From DATIJP01 sp964569185 (lineage in GTDB: Bacteria; Chlamydiota; Chlamydiia; Chlamydiales; Rhabdochlamydiaceae), in the NCBI GenBank assembly GCA_964569185.1, contig CAZMTP010000024.1:1-22534 (forward strand): 22,534 nt of DNA. The letters run 5' to 3'. Shown here piece after piece: positions 6,986 to 14,058 of the stretch (the first letter of the stretch is position 1; every line of letters begins with the position of its first letter). A program made the translations under genes and the position numbers. Under the pieces are notes generated by a model, which worked only from the letters and a program-made list of their open reading frames with translations, ran no database searches and was not told the origin of the DNA.

Positions 6986-7993
6986 TCAACTTAATGGGGA
7001 AAGTTCTTCAATATTTTCCCAATCGTAGGCAAGGACCAGCGCGCGGATTTCCGCCACCGATTTTAACCGGTTTAATGTTTGGCGCAACTCCCGCACTCCT
7101 TTGCCGCCACGCAAAAACCAGCATCCAATTCTGCGCAAATCACACACTGCCTTATGCTCATCAGGAAAATAGGAGGCAATATGGTCCAAATGTTCTAAGA
7201 ACGAATCGCGCAAATCCAGCCCTGTCCGCACTAAGGCTGCCTCCCCCGATAAAAAGCGGTAGATATCTTCAATGACCCATGGCTGCCCCATCGCTCCCCG
7301 AGCAATCAACACCGCATCACATCCTGTCTCAGAAAAAATCTTCTGCGCACTCGGCCCATCCACCACATCGCCATTCCCGATCACCAAGATCTCTTTGGCA
7401 ATTTCCTTACATTGGCGGATATAGTCCCAACAGGCTGGCCCCTGATAGGCTTGCACCCGTGTTCTTCCATGGATACAGATCGCTTTGGCCCCTGCCTGCT
7501 CTGCAATGCGTGTCACCTCTGGGGCGACAATCTGATCTAAATCCCAGCCGATGCGGATTTTTACAGTCACCGGGATGTTAACCGCAGCCACCATATTGGC
7601 CACAATGTCTCCAATGACACTCGGGTTTTTAAGCAGCCCCGAGCCGCTCCCATCTTTGGTTACTTTGTCCACAGGACATCCACAGTTTAAATCGACCACA
7701 GCAAATCCCAAATCTTCTACTATTTTTGCGCACGCAGCTGCCAGTTCTGGTTTGCTGCCGCAGAGCTGCGCTCCAATTGGATGCATTGAAGGTTCATAGT
7801 CCAATAAGCGAAATGTCCCTGGATGGTTGCGAACAAGCGCATCCATTTTCACCATTTCGCAGTACATCAGCCCTGGTTTATATTTTGCTGTCATGCGACG
7901 GAAAGGCACATCAGAACAGCCTGCCAAAGGGGCACACAGAATATTCGAAGGAAGGACCAACGATCCTATCTGAAAATGACGTTTTAACCCCAT
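6986..7993 (-). CDS. dusB: tRNA-dihydrouridine synthase, DusB type
   Basis: This 335-residue flavin enzyme reduces uridines of the tRNA D-loop and acts in the cytosol. The TIM-barrel N-terminus has APLAGCSDVPFRRM, the catalytic Cys 106 is in DLNCGCPVDKV, then VTVKIRIGWD, the FMN phosphate-binding region ICIHGRTRVQAYQG.ACW, VIGNGDV and LIARGAMGQPW, and the small C-terminal helical domain follows. Length and motifs match DusB. Its ATG at 7993 is preceded only by a weak site (GGGTCTC). The HIT gene follows 8 bases downstream. It is divergent from the exported FAD protein, with 72 bases between them. Confidence 0.92.
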   Translation of the reverse strand: MGLKRHFQIGSLVLPSNILCAPLAGCSDVPFRRMTAKYKPGLMYCEMVKMDALVRNHPGTFRLLDYEPSMHPIGAQLCGSKPELAAACAKIVEDLGFAVVDLNCGCPVDKVTKDGSGSGLLKNPSVIGDIVANMVAAVNIPVTVKIRIGWDLDQIVAPEVTRIAEQAGAKAICIHGRTRVQAYQGPACWDYIRQCKEIAKEILVIGNGDVVDGPSAQKIFSETGCDAVLIARGAMGQPWVIEDIYRFLSGEAALVRTGLDLRDSFLEHLDHIASYFPDEHKAVCDLRRIGCWFLRGGKGVRELRQTLNRLKSVAEIRALVLAYDWENIEELSPLS

Positions 7994-8065
7994 AGAGACC
8001 CAAGCATACCAGAAATTCTTTCCTCTAGGTATCTTATTTTATCTGCAATCGTTATACTTTCTTGG

Positions 8066-9043
8066 ATGAAATATTTTTGGCTATTTTTTCTTTTTGCCGG
8101 CGCCCTATGTGCCGAAGTAGATTACGACTGTATTGTGGTGGGAACAAGTCCCACCTCCCTATTTGAGGCCATTTATCAAACCTGCTTAGGCAAAAAAGTG
8201 CTGGTTGTGGAAAAGGCAACAGAATGTGGCGGCGCCTGGAAAAGCATCACCATTTGCGGCATCGAGCATGCAGATATGGGCTGCCATGAATTTGGAAATG
8301 CAGAAAGGGTAAAAAAATTTTTAGAAGAATATGCCGGCTGCACAATAGTGCCGAATGCCCCAACACATCACTCAGTAAGAGACAATTGGGGATTTTACCC
8401 CTCTCGAGGCTGCTACGAACTGATCCACAATCTAGAACTTTTGATGCAAAAACTGGGCACCGTTTTGCTCTTAAATAGCTCTTTAGAATCGGTCTTTATC
8501 GACCATGCAAGAAAAATAGCAGAAGTGAGGGTGAATGGGGTTCATCTGACCACATCGAAAATCATCGTGACAAACGGCGCTGAAATTATTTTGGAAAATC
8601 CTGAATGTCGAAATTTTTCTTCCTCCCCTAAGAAAACAAGATACCCGCACCTCTATCTTCTGATTTCTGATCCGACAGCTTCCCGCTTTACCTACATTAA
8701 CACCCCAAATGATAAAGCGTCGCGTGCAATGAATATGACCCGCTTTGTCGGCTTAGAAGGATCGGGGATGCAGCTGATCGTGTTTCAAGTACACAATGAG
8801 ACTTTTCTTGGGTATGGCGAACATTTTTTATACCAACTCAAACTCAAACAGCTGGTCGATTCCAATGCCAAAATTCTTCAAACAGACCAATACATCTATG
8901 AGCAAGCAGTCTTTAATCAAACCTCATTGAACCAGTTTCCATTTGAATTTATTGCAACAGGTCATATCGGGCTCATTGATAATTTTCTTCCTAAATGGAA
9001 ACGGGTGCTGCGTCCCTGGAAAGAGATCATGGCCACCCCATGA
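8066..9043 (+). CDS. exported FAD/NAD(P)-binding oxidoreductase-like protein
   Basis: This 325-residue protein starts with a signal peptide (MKYFWLFFLFAGALCA, cleavage before EVD). Directly after it comes the first strand of a dinucleotide-binding fold (YDCIVVGTSPTSLFEA), a beta strand KKVLVVEKA and the ECGGAW turn seen in amine-oxidase/phytoene-desaturase type flavoproteins. The GxGxxG loop is degenerate: Ser and Pro occupy glycine positions. FAD binding is therefore uncertain. A later IVTNGAEI segment resembles the second dinucleotide strand of the family, and the C-terminal HIGLIDNFLPKW may be the last FAD segment. The stop TGA overlaps the start ATG of the next flavoprotein gene (ATGA), so the two are translationally coupled and probably work together. 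Substrate unknown. Confidence 0.8.
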   Translation: MKYFWLFFLFAGALCAEVDYDCIVVGTSPTSLFEAIYQTCLGKKVLVVEKATECGGAWKSITICGIEHADMGCHEFGNAERVKKFLEEYAGCTIVPNAPTHHSVRDNWGFYPSRGCYELIHNLELLMQKLGTVLLLNSSLESVFIDHARKIAEVRVNGVHLTTSKIIVTNGAEIILENPECRNFSSSPKKTRYPHLYLLISDPTASRFTYINTPNDKASRAMNMTRFVGLEGSGMQLIVFQVHNETFLGYGEHFLYQLKLKQLVDSNAKILQTDQYIYEQAVFNQTSLNQFPFEFIATGHIGLIDNFLPKWKRVLRPWKEIMATP

Positions 9044-10230
9044 TGGACTTCATAGTAGTAGGAGGCGGCGCTGCAGGAATTTTTGCTGCGATCCAGGCCA
9101 AAGCAGTCTCTCCCCAGGCCCAAGTTCTTGTTCTAGAAAAAACTGCAGTACTGCTCTCCAAAGTGCGCATTTCAGGTGGCGGCCGGTGTAATGTGACCCA
9201 TGCCTGTTTCGATCCCCTTTTGCTTGTTAAAAACTATCCGCGAGGCTCCAAAGAGCTGATCGGCCCTTTTCATCAATTTCAACCCAACGATACTGTGCAC
9301 TGGTTTGAATCTAGAGGGGTTCCTTTAAAAACCGAAGCTGATGGCAGAATATTCCCTGCAAGCAACCGCTCAGAAACAATCATTGAATGTCTCTTATCTG
9401 AAGCCCAAAAGTGTGGTGTAGACATTCGATTAAGAGCGCGCGTAGAAACAATCCAAAAAACAGAGCAAGGATTTGAACTGTCTCTAAAAGAGGGCGCAGT
9501 ACTCAAAACCCGCCATCTTCTTCTGGCTACCGGCAGCAGCCCGGAAGGATTTGCAGCGGCACAGGACCTAGGCCATACAATACAGCCGCCTGTCCCCTCT
9601 CTTTTCACTTTTAATGTCCCCAGCTCTCCTTTAAAAGAGCTCAGCGGCCTTTCTGTGGAAGATGCAGAGCTGAAGATCGCCCATTTTACACAGAGAGGCC
9701 CCCTTCTCATCACCCATTTTGGCTTTAGCGGGCCTGCTGCACTTAAACTCTCTGCCTGGGGAGCTCGCTATCTACATGAAAAAAATTACCATGTGGATCT
9801 AAAGATCAATTGGCTGCCTGCGCTTTCTCAAGAGGCAATCGTTAAAATACTCCTACAATTCAAAGCAGACCATCCACAAAAAACATTCTTTTCAGAATCT
9901 CTTTTTGGCCTACCTAAAAATCTATGGAGAACGTTCTTAGAGCCTTTTAAGGATAAGCGGAGCTACGATCTGTCCCAAGCCAATCTCAGAGAGTTAGCTG
10001 AACAACTACATGGCAGTACTTATCAAGTCTCAGGAAAAACAACCAACAAAGAAGAGTTTGTGACTTGCGGCGGAATCACACTCAAAGAGGTAAACTTTAA
10101 AACAATGGAAAGCAAGCTCTGCCCCGGGCTCTTTTTCGCAGGCGAAATTCTCGATATTGATGGAGTCACCGGTGGTTTCAATTTCCAAAATGCCTGGACT
10201 ACAGGTTATATTGCAGGGAGTTCCCTTTAA
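9040..10230 (+). CDS. HI0933/BaiN family FAD-dependent oxidoreductase
   Basis: This 396-residue flavoprotein has DFIVVGGGAAGIFAA (intact Rossmann GxGxxG), the family signature KVRISGGGRCNVTHA, LLLATGSSPEG, PSLFTF, and GEILDIDGVTGGFNFQNAW near the C-terminus. These are the hallmarks of the HI0933-like domain, whose members are widespread but mostly uncharacterised; BaiN is assigned to bile-acid reduction in gut clostridia. The start is taken at ATG 9040 (or 9043), overlapping the stop of the preceding gene, because an upstream in-frame ATG at 8995 lies inside that gene and precedes a non-conserved stretch. It has no signal peptide, unlike its coupled neighbour. Its 3' end overlaps the convergent speE end by 4 bases. 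Confidence 0.9.
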   Translation: MMDFIVVGGGAAGIFAAIQAKAVSPQAQVLVLEKTAVLLSKVRISGGGRCNVTHACFDPLLLVKNYPRGSKELIGPFHQFQPNDTVHWFESRGVPLKTEADGRIFPASNRSETIIECLLSEAQKCGVDIRLRARVETIQKTEQGFELSLKEGAVLKTRHLLLATGSSPEGFAAAQDLGHTIQPPVPSLFTFNVPSSPLKELSGLSVEDAELKIAHFTQRGPLLITHFGFSGPAALKLSAWGARYLHEKNYHVDLKINWLPALSQEAIVKILLQFKADHPQKTFFSESLFGLPKNLWRTFLEPFKDKRSYDLSQANLRELAEQLHGSTYQVSGKTTNKEEFVTCGGITLKEVNFKTMESKLCPGLFFAGEILDIDGVTGGFNFQNAWTTGYIAGSSL

Positions 10231-11153
10231 CGTGCCCCTGCCGTGCCCGAATTCAATTTATGTTCGATAAAGCGCGGAAGGGCAAATGAAGCTTTATGTA
10301 CCGCAGGCGTATAATAACGAGTCTCAAGCGCTGCCTTTTCAAAACGTCTTGCCAACTCCTCGATATCAATCTGACGATAGGAAAACTCATCGGTGGACCA
10401 GCCAAAAGTCATAAAACCGCCTACATAGGTAGGCACGGGGGCCACAAAAAAACCAGTATCTTTAAAAAGTCCTACACGTCTCTCGTAAGATTGTACTAAC
10501 TCATCATTCTGCACAAAGGGCACTCCATTTTGGGTCACAAAAATCCCTTTCTCCTTTAACACTTTTTTGCAATTTGCAAAGAACTCTTCAGTAAAAAGAG
10601 CGGCTCCAGGACCGATAGGATCTGTCGAATCGCAAATCACCAGATCAAATTTTTTGTCTGTAGTCTTCACAAATTCAGCACCATCTTGAATGACAATCTC
10701 TAAGCGCGGGTCGTTATAAGCCCCTTTGGAAAGAGAAGGAAGGTATTCTTTAGCCAATTCGATCACAAAGCGGTCGATCTCTACAAGAGTGATCCGCTGA
10801 ATATCCTTATGACGCACAAGCTCACGGAGCATGCCGCCATCTCCACCCCCAATGATCAGCACCTCTTTTACGTTTCCATGGGCAAGTACAGGAACATGGG
10901 CAAGCATTTCATGATAAACATACTCATCTGCCTCGGTCAACTGCACCACACCATCTAGTGTCAGGACACGGCCCAAAAGCTGATTTTCAAAAATCATCAG
11001 ATCTTGGTAGTCGGTCTTTTTCTGATAGAGCACCTTGTCAACTTTGATCGTTTGGCGCCAATTGTCAAATAAAGTCTCCGTAAACCACGAGTCAGCTAAA
11101 AGAGCTGTAAAAGGCAGTGAAGCTGCCATAAAAGCAAAGAGTAGTTTTCTCAT
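10227..11153 (-). CDS. speE: spermidine synthase with a signal peptide
   Basis: This 308-residue aminopropyltransferase makes spermidine from putrescine and decarboxylated SAM. It aligns along its whole length with E. coli SpeE: WFTETLFDNW, VLYQKKTDYQDLMIFEN, DGVVQLTEADEYVYHEML, the cofactor-binding GGGDGGMLRELVRH, VEID, the gate-keeping DSTDPIGPG, and PTYVGGFMTFGW. E. coli SpeE begins only a few residues before the WxETL block. Here that place is filled by MRKLLFAFMAASLPFTALLA, a well-formed Sec signal with cleavage before DSW. A ribosome site (AAGGGA) and a promoter (TTGACT-17-GAAAAT) lie upstream. The enzyme would be periplasmic or secreted, which is unusual, and its cofactor would have to be available there. 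Confidence 0.93.
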   Translation of the reverse strand: MRKLLFAFMAASLPFTALLADSWFTETLFDNWRQTIKVDKVLYQKKTDYQDLMIFENQLLGRVLTLDGVVQLTEADEYVYHEMLAHVPVLAHGNVKEVLIIGGGDGGMLRELVRHKDIQRITLVEIDRFVIELAKEYLPSLSKGAYNDPRLEIVIQDGAEFVKTTDKKFDLVICDSTDPIGPGAALFTEEFFANCKKVLKEKGIFVTQNGVPFVQNDELVQSYERRVGLFKDTGFFVAPVPTYVGGFMTFGWSTDEFSYRQIDIEELARRFEKAALETRYYTPAVHKASFALPRFIEHKLNSGTAGAR

Positions 11154-11178
11154 CTTTTTCCCTTATTAAAAAAAAGCG

Positions 11179-11207
11179 ATTTTCCCATGAAAAACAGGAA
11201 AAGTCAA
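11179..11207 (-). promoter_or_regulatory. candidate promoter for speE
   Basis: On the minus strand TTGACT (11207-11202) is separated by 17 bases from GAAAAT (11184-11179); this is 5 of 6 and 4 of 6 matches to a housekeeping promoter. It places the transcript start about 20 bases before the speE ATG. Confidence 0.4.
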
Positions 11208-11249
11208 TCCCAAATATAGTCTGCGACAGGATATTTTTTGAAAAAAAAC

Positions 11250-11279
11250 TTGAAGAAATAAATGAAAGTTGCATATTTT
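11250..11279 (+). promoter_or_regulatory. candidate promoter for the Cys-rich protein gene
   Basis: TTGAAG (11250-11255) and TATTTT (11274-11279) are spaced by 18 bases, giving a leader of about 30 bases with a strong AGGAGG ribosome site ahead of the ATG at 11317. Confidence 0.4.
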
Positions 11280-11316
11280 GAAATTAACGTAACCCAAGTT
11301 TCAGGAGGAAGTTTCA

Positions 11317-11643
11317 ATGAAGCTATCATTAAGAGTGTTGATTTCAAGTGCATTACTACTATTGGGAAGCATGGTCACACTGGTTGCAGGAGAAGCTGTT
11401 GCAGACTGTTGCCCAGAGAAAAAATGTTGCCCTAAACCCTGCTGCCCAAAACAAGAGTGCCCACCCAGAGATTGTTGCCCAAAATGTCCTAGATGTCCGA
11501 ATAAATGCGAATGCCCAAAACCATGTCCAGAAAAGAAATGCTGCCCACCAAAACAAGAATGCCCAAAATGCTGCCCAAAACCAAAACCATGCTGCCCAAG
11601 CGATGGAAATGGAAGTAGCAGTTACAACAACAAATCTAAATAA
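11317..11643 (+). CDS. exported Cys/Pro/Lys-rich repeat protein
   Basis: This 108-residue protein has a signal peptide (MKLSLRVLISSALLLLGSMV, cleavage around AG|EA). A mature region follows in which 21 of about 84 residues are cysteines, mostly as CCPK, CCPE or CxxCP units separated by Pro and Lys/Arg/Glu, and then a short Ser/Asn tail. The ribosome site is near-perfect AGGAGG. Chlamydiae use small Cys-rich outer-membrane proteins (OmcA, OmcB) cross-linked by disulfides in place of a thick peptidoglycan wall, so a structural or redox-dependent envelope role is the best inference. The density of CC pairs also resembles a metal-binding protein. The Cys before the mature start is not in a lipobox. 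A terminator follows, so the gene is a single unit. Confidence 0.85.
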   Translation: MKLSLRVLISSALLLLGSMVTLVAGEAVADCCPEKKCCPKPCCPKQECPPRDCCPKCPRCPNKCECPKPCPEKKCCPPKQECPKCCPKPKPCCPSDGNGSSSYNNKSK

Positions 11644-11654
11644 TCATTCTCGAT

Positions 11655-11685
11655 AGGTGTGCCCTTTACCGGCACACCTTTTTTA
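11655..11685 (+). terminator. intrinsic terminator after the Cys-rich gene
   Basis: A perfect 9-base stem, AGGTGTGCC with GGCACACCT, encloses a 7-base loop and is followed directly by a T run. It ends the transcript of the Cys-rich gene before the DoxX gene. Confidence 0.9.
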
Positions 11686-11727
11686 AATGCGCATGGCCTG
11701 TACAAGAGCTTATTTAGGAGAGATAAA

Positions 11728-12117
11728 ATGCATCATTACGTTGTTCTGATAGGACGGATTTTTTATAGCGCTATTTTCATTACTTCTGCGATTGCCCATT
11801 TTTCAAAACAGGTGATCGAATATAGCTCTAATCAGGGAGTGCCTCTGGCCCCCATTTTAGTGCCCTTATCGGGCCTTATTGCCATCGCAGGGGGATTGAG
11901 TGTTCTTTTGGGATATAAAGCCCGTCTAGGGGCCTGGTTGATTGTGATTTTCCTTGTCCCGACTACTTTGATTATGCACCGATTCTGGGGCGCCAGCGAC
12001 CCTATGTGGTTGAGCTTGCAGCAGGCAATGTTTATGAAAAATCTGTCAATGCTGGGAGCCGCCCTTTTAATCACCTACTTTGGGTCTGGGCCTTATAGTC
12101 TTGATAAATGGAAATAA
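11728..12117 (+). CDS. DoxX family membrane protein
   Basis: This 129-residue protein has four hydrophobic segments (about 5-20, 44-64, 68-88 and 103-120). The DoxX-family features are GRIFYSAIFITSAIAHFS at the start, PLSGLIAIAGGLSVLLGYKAR in the middle and FMKNLSMLGAALLI near the end. DoxX proteins are small inner-membrane proteins linked to redox and thiol homeostasis in several bacteria, though their reaction is not settled. AGGAGAGA before ATG 11728 fixes the start; the longer frame beginning at 11659 runs through the upstream terminator. The position next to a Cys-rich exported protein would fit a thiol role, but a terminator separates the two. Confidence 0.88.
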   Translation: MHHYVVLIGRIFYSAIFITSAIAHFSKQVIEYSSNQGVPLAPILVPLSGLIAIAGGLSVLLGYKARLGAWLIVIFLVPTTLIMHRFWGASDPMWLSLQQAMFMKNLSMLGAALLITYFGSGPYSLDKWK

Positions 12118-12126
12118 AAAAAGACC

Positions 12127-12173
12127 GTGAAGGAAGCGCTCTAAAGAGGTTCTTTCACAGCCTTATTTTTTTT
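12127..12173 (+). terminator. intrinsic terminator after the DoxX gene
   Basis: A 9-base stem, GTGAAGGAA with TTCTTTCAC (one G-U pair), spans a 14-base loop and is followed by a T run ending at 12173. It lies between convergent genes and overlaps the end of the minus-strand effector candidate by a couple of bases. Confidence 0.75.
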
Positions 12174-13383
12174 ATGAAGAGAGCGGAGCAGAAACTGTTC
12201 TTGTCAGCTCTTGTTCACTTTCAACAGGGGAAAGAACCCTAATTTGCATACTTGGAGAGTTAATGTCATCTCTTCCTTCTTCTATTGTATTTAGAGGGTC
12301 AGCGCTAGGAGAAGCGATCATACTGCTTCTTTCCTCAGCTTCTGTTATCGCACCTAAATGACTGCTGCTCACAGGAGATGGTACCGATTCTATTGATGAG
12401 GGAGAGCTACTAATTCGCTGAATACGGCCAGCAGTGGGCGATTCTATGCTGCTTGAATGCGGTCGTATAAATGATACAGGCGATGCAGATCGCGCTCGTG
12501 GCGGCAATAAAGATGCAGATACGCTTCTTGGCCGAGCAGCCTCTTGTCCTAATAAACCATTTTTTGGAGACGGTTTAGGACCATCATAAAGAGCATAGGG
12601 AGTGCCCCTTCTATGTCCTACTGAGCTAGGAGTTGAAGGTTGAGAGCTGGAATCATAAAGTGCATAGGGTTTGTCCCTACTATGTCCTATTGAGTTAGGA
12701 GTTGAAGGTTGACTTGAAGGCTTTGTAGAACTACTAGGGCTAGGACTAGCGCGTCCGGGAATGTTGCTGCCATTACTGTTTGTCGAAGAAGGCGTGAAAT
12801 TTATGTAGCCTGTGGTCCTATCATGTGAAGGTGCACCTGCACGAACAAGGCCTTGCTTTTTTAAAAAATTTTGAACATATTTCACTAATTTTTTGTCTTT
12901 ACTAGGCCCAGTGAGATCATAGGCTTCATCTACATGATAGATTACATAATCTGTACGCCTACCATGTCCTACTACCTTCGGTCCTCCATCAGCGCTTTGA
13001 GGACTTGGAGGAATTAATGTCAGTTTACTTGAGGGACCTAACCCTGTAGTCTTAATTTTCAAAGAAGGTTTTTGAGGAGAGTCTGAGGAGGGCGCTTCTT
13101 CGCTACCGACTTCTGGATAGGATTGCACAGGTGGATGCGGGCGACGAATCCATAGCTGACCTGCTTTAATCATCGTGCGATGCTGTTCCAATTCTTCTTC
13201 AGTCATTGGTTTGTTTAATTCATCCATGAATTTTGCGTTCAAAGTAGGAAGTTCTTTTTTATTTGATCTTTCTAAAGTAGCGTTTGTAGGAGATTTTAAA
13301 GATCCTACTGTAGCATCCCCTAAGGAAGAGGCGCTTGAAGGAGAAGAAGCAACTGAATCTGATGCTGATCTTGATATAGACAT
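12172..13383 (-). CDS. Ser/Pro-rich disordered protein with PYALYD repeats, candidate type III effector
   Basis: This 403-residue protein is extremely rich in Ser and Pro and has no signal peptide or membrane segment. Residues 45-90 and 133-185 are the only parts likely to fold (MTEEELEQHRTMIKAG; KKLVKYVQNFLKKQGLV). Two 22-residue units at 223-244 and 246-267 share SSQPSTPxSxGHxRxxPYALYD. A third, diverged copy at 137-151 reads VGHGRRTDYVIYHVD and continues into DEAYDLTG. The repeated Tyr sites in disordered surroundings recall chlamydial Tarp and EPIYA-type effectors that host kinases phosphorylate; LYDGP fits the YxxP pattern. The Ser-rich N-terminus suits type III export. No homologue is recognised. 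The start ATG follows AAGG and a good promoter. Confidence 0.8.
   Translation of the reverse strand: MSISRSASDSVASSPSSASSLGDATVGSLKSPTNATLERSNKKELPTLNAKFMDELNKPMTEEELEQHRTMIKAGQLWIRRPHPPVQSYPEVGSEEAPSSDSPQKPSLKIKTTGLGPSSKLTLIPPSPQSADGGPKVVGHGRRTDYVIYHVDEAYDLTGPSKDKKLVKYVQNFLKKQGLVRAGAPSHDRTTGYINFTPSSTNSNGSNIPGRASPSPSSSTKPSSQPSTPNSIGHSRDKPYALYDSSSQPSTPSSVGHRRGTPYALYDGPKPSPKNGLLGQEAARPRSVSASLLPPRARSASPVSFIRPHSSSIESPTAGRIQRISSSPSSIESVPSPVSSSHLGAITEAEERSSMIASPSADPLNTIEEGRDDINSPSMQIRVLSPVESEQELTRTVSAPLSS
12583..12717 (-). repeat. tandem 69-base coding repeat (two copies)
   Basis: Two adjacent coding units (12652-12717 and 12583-12648) encode nearly identical 22-residue stretches ending in PYALYD, with a 23-residue period. 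The bases are also close to identical, so the duplication is fairly recent. A diverged third copy lies near 12931-12975. Confidence 0.85.
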
Positions 13384-13417
13384 AGTTTTATTACCTTTTT
13401 ATTGTTTTATAATAATT

Positions 13418-13445
13418 ATTATAATGATTTATTATTAAAAATCAA
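13418..13445 (-). promoter_or_regulatory. promoter for the PYALYD repeat gene
   Basis: On the minus strand TTGATT (13445-13440), a 16-base spacer and a perfect TATAAT (13423-13418) sit about 35 bases before the ATG. Confidence 0.5.
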
Positions 13446-13503
13446 CATAAATGCATAACTAGTTAATAATCATTACGTTAAGCAATAATTAATCTATTAA
13501 TAT

Positions 13504-13532
13504 TTGATAATCAATGACTTACATAATATTAT
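13504..13532 (+). promoter_or_regulatory. strong promoter of the basic-peptide unit
   Basis: TTGATA (13504-13509) and TATTAT (13527-13532) are spaced by exactly 17 bases, each one mismatch from the housekeeping consensus. The expected start near 13539 would give a leader of about 95 bases for the small gene at 13634. Confidence 0.5.
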
Positions 13533-13545
13533 TTAAAATAATATT
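13525..13545. promoter_or_regulatory. 21-base palindrome over the -10 box, possible operator
   Basis: AATATTATTT and AAATAATATT form a perfect inverted repeat around one central base at 13535, covering the -10 box and the expected transcript start. Its position suits repressor binding, but the region is nearly pure AT, where such symmetry can arise by chance. Confidence 0.4.
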
Positions 13546-13633
13546 TTAATTCAATATATTGAAATTAGACGATGAGGATTAATTCCAATCTAATTCGTTT
13601 TAAAATAAACAACCTAATTAGGGAATTAAACAT

Positions 13634-13747
13634 ATGAAAAAATTCATTACAAGATCTATGAGAAAAAGAAGAAGCATGCTCGCGCGCAAAATCAATAGAT
13701 TATCAATGGATCTGAAAAGATTGTCCCGTCATATAAAACATATCTAA
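13634..13747 (+). CDS. 37-residue highly basic peptide
   Basis: This short frame has ATG at 13634 with AGGGA ten bases ahead and TAA at 13745-13747. The product has 14 Lys/Arg and two His among 37 residues and a single Asp (RSMRKRRSMLARKI; LKRLSRHIKHI). Hydrophobic residues are spaced as in an amphipathic helix. The frame is bracketed by a good promoter and a strong hairpin, which makes a self-contained unit. It is not ribosomal protein L34 or L36 by sequence. Nucleic-acid binding, membrane binding or a toxin-like peptide are possible; alternatively the transcript is a small RNA and the frame is incidental. Confidence 0.5.
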   Translation: MKKFITRSMRKRRSMLARKINRLSMDLKRLSRHIKHI

Positions 13748-13758
13748 GCCTTAGATTG

Positions 13759-13791
13759 AGATCGGACCTTTTGGGGTCCGATCTTCTATTT
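13759..13791 (+). terminator. terminator hairpin after the basic-peptide gene
   Basis: AGATCGGACC and GGTCCGATCT form a perfect 10-base stem with a 6-base loop, followed by TCTATTT. The U-run is short but the stem is strong. It lies between convergent transcripts. Confidence 0.7.
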
Positions 13792-14058
13792 AAACAGGTC
13801 GTCAAAACGCTGCTTAGACCCTGAGGGTTTAAAAGGGGCTTTCGTCAAAAGGCCAAAATCTTCACAAAAATTGGCTACGCTCCGATCTGAGATCCAGTCG
13901 GTCCCTGGGACCATACAATCATTTGGGGCGCCTGGCTTGTAATATTTGCAATTTTTACAGCAATGGAGTGCTGCTTGGCATTTCTCACATGTCTCTCTGA
14001 AGGCAAGTTTCCCCCAAGGAGGATCGGGCAAAGGGGCCCCGCAATTCCAACAGATCAT
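13786..14058 (-). CDS. conserved zinc-ribbon protein
   Basis: This 90-residue protein has three pairs of cysteines: CWNC at 3-6, CEKC at 24-27 and CKNC at 34-37 (preceded by HCC), plus Cys 48 and Cys 65. The second part, CKYYKPGAPNDCMVPGTDWISDRSVANFCEDF, matches a small conserved but uncharacterised protein found in several bacterial phyla. It is probably a zinc-binding cytosolic protein. Its ATG overlaps the stop of the upstream uridine kinase-like gene (ATGA), so the two are translationally coupled. Confidence 0.82.
   Translation of the reverse strand: MICWNCGAPLPDPPWGKLAFRETCEKCQAALHCCKNCKYYKPGAPNDCMVPGTDWISDRSVANFCEDFGLLTKAPFKPSGSKQRFDDLFK

Noticed and set aside
8995..9040. Longer start for the HI0933-family protein
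   Set aside because: The extra residues lie within the preceding gene and have no family counterpart; ATG 9040 forms a clean ATGA overlap.
11317..11643. CRISPR-like or DNA-level repeat array in the Cys-rich gene
   Set aside because: The repeated TGCTGCCCA-type bases are codon repeats of CCPK units with irregular spacing, not direct repeats with spacers.
13384..13633. AT-rich gap as a replication origin
   Set aside because: No run of DnaA boxes is seen and neighbouring genes are not those usual near an origin; promoter and palindrome explain the composition.
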